NCBI GenBank assembly: GCA_032718475.1
Contig: JAUCBJ010002571.1
Span: 1 to 31,423, forward strand
Reading direction: 5' to 3'
DNA: 31,423 nt
Source of the DNA: Nemertoderma westbladi
Lineage: Eukaryota > Xenacoelomorpha > Nemertodermatida > Nemertodermatidae
Made by a program: the position numbers and the translations under genes. Positions 27,299-31,423 of this stretch are shown here, in pieces (position 1 is the first letter of the stretch; each line of letters starts with the position of its first letter). Below the pieces are notes generated by a model. The model ran no database searches and was not told the DNA's origin. It saw nothing but the letters and a program-made list of their open reading frames with translations.

Positions 27299-28049
27299 AC
27301 CGACTGCCACTGCATCCAGAGACAATGTATTTCTTGTACCCAGCTGCTTGGTGAAAGGCTGCATTACAGCGTGCAGAAATACATTCCCACGAGAGGGGAA
27401 TTAATCTAAAACACACAGCTGCCACGCTCATGCAGTCGGAGTTATCTATACCGATCTGCGATACCGAACCCAAACAAACGAGTAGGGCCTACATACTGTA
27501 TCGGTAAATAATGTACCACACAGTGTCAGTAAACATCACGCGACAGTAATTCCTGGAAACCTGATCTTACGCGCAATCAATCCGATCTGACCTTAATTGC
27601 GGAAAAGTTAATCTACCGAATAATGCCGAATATAATCAAGGATAGGGCCTACAGTACCATATGAAATAATAGAGTACTGTAGCTTAGCTAGCTACATAGC
27701 CTACTGTAGCGTGTTGTACTTAAGACGTACTGTACTATATACAAGGCCATGCCCTCGAGTTAACTGTGGGCGGTGACTGGGAGCAAGATTTTCTTAAGCT
27801 TTATAACAGAGATTTCCTTATGTTATTACAATTTATGACTAAAATGCGCTTTGTACTGTATGAGGGTGTATTACTGTAGTAATTATTGCAAGAAATGTGT
27901 CTTGTTAGTTTTACATTAAGGGATAATTTACCATTCAGAATGTCATTTTATAAATACCGTAGGCCTACTGAATTCAAGGCGTACTGTATACAAGGCCATA
28001 CCATCGAGTTACTACTACTACTAGGATCGGCATGCTGCATTGCAACTGC

Positions 28050-28828
28050 ATTTTTAAGAATGCTGTGTCGGCTTGTCAAAAAAATTGCGCCGCCACAACT
28101 CCCTATCACCTATCACATTTGCTAGATCATCCGCATCTTCAAGGCCAGTGTCCTTTAAGATGCGTCTCAAGAAAGTAATGGGCTGTCCACCATGCTTATT
28201 AACTCCATGAGGCTGCCAAAGTATAAGATTATGCACTGGCTGGTCCTCACGGCGAAAGCAATGTATATACTGTACAGTAGCGGAGGCGACATTGTTCGAG
28301 TGTCAAGCTTGGCGGAACCAATGAGACACCTCCTATGTTATATAGTGTCTCGTTGGAGATGTGTGCATTGTACTTGACACAATGAACACGGCGTAGCATT
28401 CTGTGAATGGGACATCCAAGAGATTTGGTGTCCTCAGCAGTTAGAGCCCAGCATGGACTCCCATAGAGGAGTACTGGACCTATTGCTGCTCTAAATAATC
28501 GGACATTAAGTTTCCGATTAATTCTCGGTGACCTCCAAATCCTGGAAAGCCTATTCAAGGCTGCCCATGCCTTTCCCTTACGTATTCGAAGGTCCTCACC
28601 TGACTTCCGGAGCCATGATCCCAGGTAACAGAAGTCGTCCACATGCTCAAGCATACCATCCTTTGAGCTTATGCTCATCCGGTCAGAGACTTGCTGAGGA
28701 CTTTCAAAGTTAACTGTCAAAATTTAGGTCTTTCTGGAGTTAATAAAGAGACCAACTCTAGAAGCAGCCTGTTCTAATGAGCTGAGGAGCCGTTGGGCGC
28801 CCTCTAGTGATTCTGAGAGTATTGATTC
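28050..28828 (-). pseudogene. RTE-like LINE reverse transcriptase, C-terminal part
   Basis: Read on the minus strand, it begins at the RT region just after the catalytic YADD position (SILSESLEGAQRLLSSLEQ). It continues through VGLFINSRKT and a TAA, then DFCYLGSWLRKSGEDLRIRK, AWAALNRLSRIWRS, VLLYGSPCWAL and RMLRRVHC. After a frame change near 28245 it ends with GGQPITFLRRILKDTGL and DRELWRR. These are typical of RTE/Proto2-like LINE ORFs. The 5' half is missing because the second LTR element starts at 28829. The frame change and stop show that it is inactive. A related fragment lies at 5975-6245. Confidence 0.8.
28824..28828. repeat. Presumed target duplication GATTC of the second LTR element
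   Basis: These five bases abut the LTR. The partner lies outside the window, so this is a prediction. Confidence 0.3.
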
Positions 28829-30042
28829 TGTTCGCGCTTTCAGACCTTTGGCAGTTTAACCCGCCAAATTAAGATGTCTTCTAGATATTAAATCGCTTTT
28901 TAGCCTATGACAAGTATTTGATTCACTACACTAGTCGAAACCAATCCGTGCGCGACCATTCACCCGCTGGATATTCCCGGGAGATTGGGTTCGACGGTTT
29001 AATTTTATTGCTATGTAAGCTTAATGTATTATTCGACTGACAGTATTATATAATCTCTGACAATATTATTTACCTTCGGGAATATTAACAGTTCCTTTAG
29101 GACGTGGCGCTTTATCTATATAAACAGAGTTATGACTTAAACTACTCACAACGATATGGCTTAATTATAATTCACATATATGGCGCATTCTTTAGGAATG
29201 CTTCTTTAACAGACTCACTCATACACAATGCTGCACAATACTGCACACTAATCTGCCGATCTTCACTGATTTTAGTCACATATAAAAGGAACACAGACTG
29301 ACTCATGTAGGGTCTATCAAATAACATTAGATTCACTTCAAACCACTTTAACATAAGTCACAATCGTTTATCTGTAACCTTTCTCTCTTACCTTCGGTAT
29401 ATCAAGAATATTGGGTTTCGGGGTTATTTCTCGTTATTCCAAATATAATAATTCATCAACCATATTATGAAGAACTGACAGTAAATAGCAGTATAACAAT
29501 ATAAAAGTATGCACAGTGTTACACAGTATGCAGTGTATGCAGTACTGCAGTATGCAGTGATTACGAAATTGCAGAGTGTTTGTTTCGTCAGTTAAAGGAT
29601 ATATGTCCTTGTAATTAAACCTACTAGTGTTGAGCTAAAAAGCAGAAAGCACAAAACACTAAAAAGCCGTTCTTTCGTGGCTTTGAAAAACTCGTGACTA
29701 CTGCTCTATACGAGGATACCAACTCCCTTATTCCACGAAGCTCCCGTTCAACACAGAGAAAGAGCAGTGAGATAGGAAATTTTCAGTTCAGTACTCTGTG
29801 ATAGGTCGAAATCAAGGCTAACTCAAATTCTATTGGGAGATACAAAACAAGGCTATGACGCAACCTCCCTAGGCTTGTTGGCCGATTAAACAGAGCCCAG
29901 ATGCCTGCGTACAGCAAATCAGCCAATAAGTTGGTAACTTGCACTATTTTTAGTTATAGATCACTTTGAGAGTATTCTTAGCGACTGGGGGGGAACTGGC
30001 CAACAAGGCAAACGAATCAGTTATCCCACAAAAGCTTTTACA
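28829..30042 (-). repeat. 3' LTR of a second, diverged element of the same family
   Basis: It starts TGTTCGCGCTTT and ends TTTTACA. It aligns along its whole length (1,214 bp) with the 1,260-bp LTR, but with many substitutions and indels. The best-conserved blocks are the two ends and the TTCCTTTAGGACGTGGCGC block (about 29091). It is followed by the same polypurine tract and internal sequence as at 14765. Confidence 0.9.
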
Positions 30043-30120
30043 CCGCTCCCAGAAAATGGGATTTAAGTCTATAAAATATACAAAATCACAGTTTCTAAAA
30101 TATAAAAATACTCTAAACAG

Positions 30121-31423
30121 TTAGTCTTTCTTGCGCGGACGGCGTTTACGCAGTTTCTTGAGGCTAGCAAGAGTACTTTTCTCTTTGGGGGGAGCCACTT
30201 TACTAGGAGGGCCATAACTCCTGGGTGAAGGGTGCAATATGATTGCATTAGAAGGTTTGGGTTTACGGTCGGTGTCTCGTCCATTTCGATATGCTTTTCC
30301 TCGAGCTGATTTTCCTCCGCTTGTCATGGGATACGTTCGTCCAAAACTCTCGCAGAGAATAGGGTTTTCTAAGCTTGATATCTTCTTTGAGATTCGAGGT
30401 TTCCCAATCGAACTGAGATAAGGCCAATTCGTTTATCGATTGGACTTACTATTATAACTTACGTTTATCTGAACAAACGCAGGTTTCCTTTTTGATCTTT
30501 ATAGAATAGCGTTTAACTCGTTTCGTACAACGCTCTCCTTCACCTTGATGAGGGGTTGTATCGCGTTAAACGTGGACGACCATACGGTTGGATAGTGATA
30601 TTAGGTGCCCGCGTCACAATCCGGCTAGGTAAGATGGGCGGCTAGCTAGAAATCACTGTCGGAGTGTTACCGATTAATTGTTAGGGTAGCACTAGATCTT
30701 TGAACAGTGAATACAGTCCGCGAGGATCCGCGACACCACCAGGATCGCAGGTCTGAGGTCCAACTAAGGAATGAGGAGGTTTGACCGAGTATTCCGGGAC
30801 TCTGATCGTAGGTTTACTCTAGGATCGTTAGAGCCGAGTGAGCATAGGTGATACGTCAAACAAGTTTCGCTCGAAACTCCAGTAAATATAACGAACACAA
30901 CTGTGTTTATCACAACGTTTCCGTGGATGTTTATGTCTTTCCGTTTATTGGCTGGATCTAGGGCATTTACAGTAATAATACCAAAGACGCACGTTTGGTA
31001 GGGGAAACGCGGATGATATTTATTTGTTGTTACAATGCTTCTATCAAGAATTCCAAATATATGTTGGAGTTACCGCGTTTATTTGTTTCTTTAATGTCTT
31101 TTCTTTCGAGCCGATTTCGAATAGAATTTTCTCATTCGAATTTCAGCTTATGGTTCCGACTCCGCTGGGCAGGATATATAGTCGACATAGTCCGTATTGT
31201 GTAAATTGATAGAATGACCAGTAGTTAAGAAGCCCATATACGTACCATTACGCTGCGTATATCGAGCGGTGAATTTCTTATAGTCCAACTCACGCGTGAG
31301 CTGCTCTTGGGACATTGGCGGTTCGATATAACGACCATCATCCTTCGTAGTAGTTGGACTAGTATCACCGCGTATTAAGCTATCAACAAACGTTTGAAAG
31401 TAGAATATATCGTTCCCCGATAC
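30121..31423 (-). pseudogene. Third ORF copy in the second LTR element
   Basis: The basic C-terminus (KKLRKRRPRKKD, stop at 30121-30123) is almost identical to that of the first element. The conserved N-terminal block (YIEPPMSQEQL...YTQRNGTYMGFLTTGH) is readable at about 31215-31335. A one-base deletion near 31393 puts the start of the ORF out of frame, and a TAA follows the block. The middle (about 30330-31080) is strongly diverged and I could not read the CCHC knuckle there. The ORF runs off the window end. Confidence 0.65.

Larger units (their letters stand above)
26549..28049. other. Probable upstream host intron
   Basis: AT-rich DNA with a T/A low-complexity block, a poly(C) tract and TACTGTA/TAGGCCT words. 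A roughly 45-bp imperfect direct repeat (GTACTGTA..ATACAAGGCCAT..CCTCGAGTTA) occurs at 27720-27764 and 27971-28014. No exon with DED-like features is found. Confidence 0.45.
28829..31423 (-). mobile_element. Second BEL-family LTR element, 3' end only (continues beyond window)
   Basis: It contains the 3' LTR, polypurine tract and third ORF. Gag, pol and the 5' LTR would lie to the right, outside the window. It has the same minus orientation as the first element and is inserted into the LINE at 28050-28828. Confidence 0.85.

Noticed and set aside
27255-27473. Minus-strand frame ending in a glycine run
   Set aside because: The glycines come from the poly(C) tract and there is no recognisable domain or splice context; it does not resemble the missing upstream DED exon.

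Overview
This is nuclear DNA of an animal. It is AT-rich, intron-bearing, and dominated by transposable elements (CR1/L2-like and RTE-like LINEs, BEL/Pao LTR elements, long-TIR DNA elements). The host signal is a death-effector-domain (DED) exon on the minus strand whose motif closely resembles PEA-15. BEL/Pao elements, this LINE mix and the abundance of TACTGTA/TAGGCCTA words suggest a marine invertebrate deuterostome such as an echinoderm. That taxonomic guess is an inference with low confidence. No rRNA or intact tRNA gene, CRISPR array or prokaryotic feature is seen.

Layout. 1-3.4 kb: two broken, 5'-truncated CR1/L2-like LINE fragments on the plus strand, the second ending in a tail-to-tail inverted duplication. 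3.4-4.5 kb: an old plus-strand copy of an unusual 3' ORF, related to the one in the BEL elements further right. 4.8-9.7 kb: a cluster of inverted-repeat elements. They are one with four heat-shock-element-like palindromes, two MULE-like elements with 9-bp target duplications (5671-6630 and 9042-9634), a 0.9-kb long inverted repeat and a smaller fold-back. 9.7-13.2 kb: AT-rich DNA without recognised genes.

13.2-26.5 kb is the core. A minus-strand host gene has two exon candidates, 26405-26548 (DED C-terminus, PEA-15-like) and 13231-13388, whose phases match. The intron between them is almost entirely a 12,461-bp LTR retrotransposon (13505-25965) in the same sense as the gene. It has 1,260-bp LTRs that look identical by eye, TG...CA ends and a 5-bp GTATT target duplication. 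The element encodes BEL/Pao Gag with zinc knuckles and an aspartic protease. Reverse transcriptase and RNase H have been deleted with the reading frame kept, and the integrase is missing. The Gag ORF carries one in-frame TAA. Downstream lies an unrecognised third ORF with a CCHC knuckle and a highly basic tail. The element therefore looks young but unable to copy itself, so it was probably mobilised in trans.

26.5-31.4 kb: intronic or intergenic DNA, an RTE-like LINE 3' half (minus), and a second, diverged member of the same LTR family (28829 to the window end). That member interrupts the LINE next to its RT catalytic motif and repeats the third ORF in broken form. The same third ORF therefore occurs at three places in the window with different degrees of decay. 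It is the best candidate for something undescribed here.
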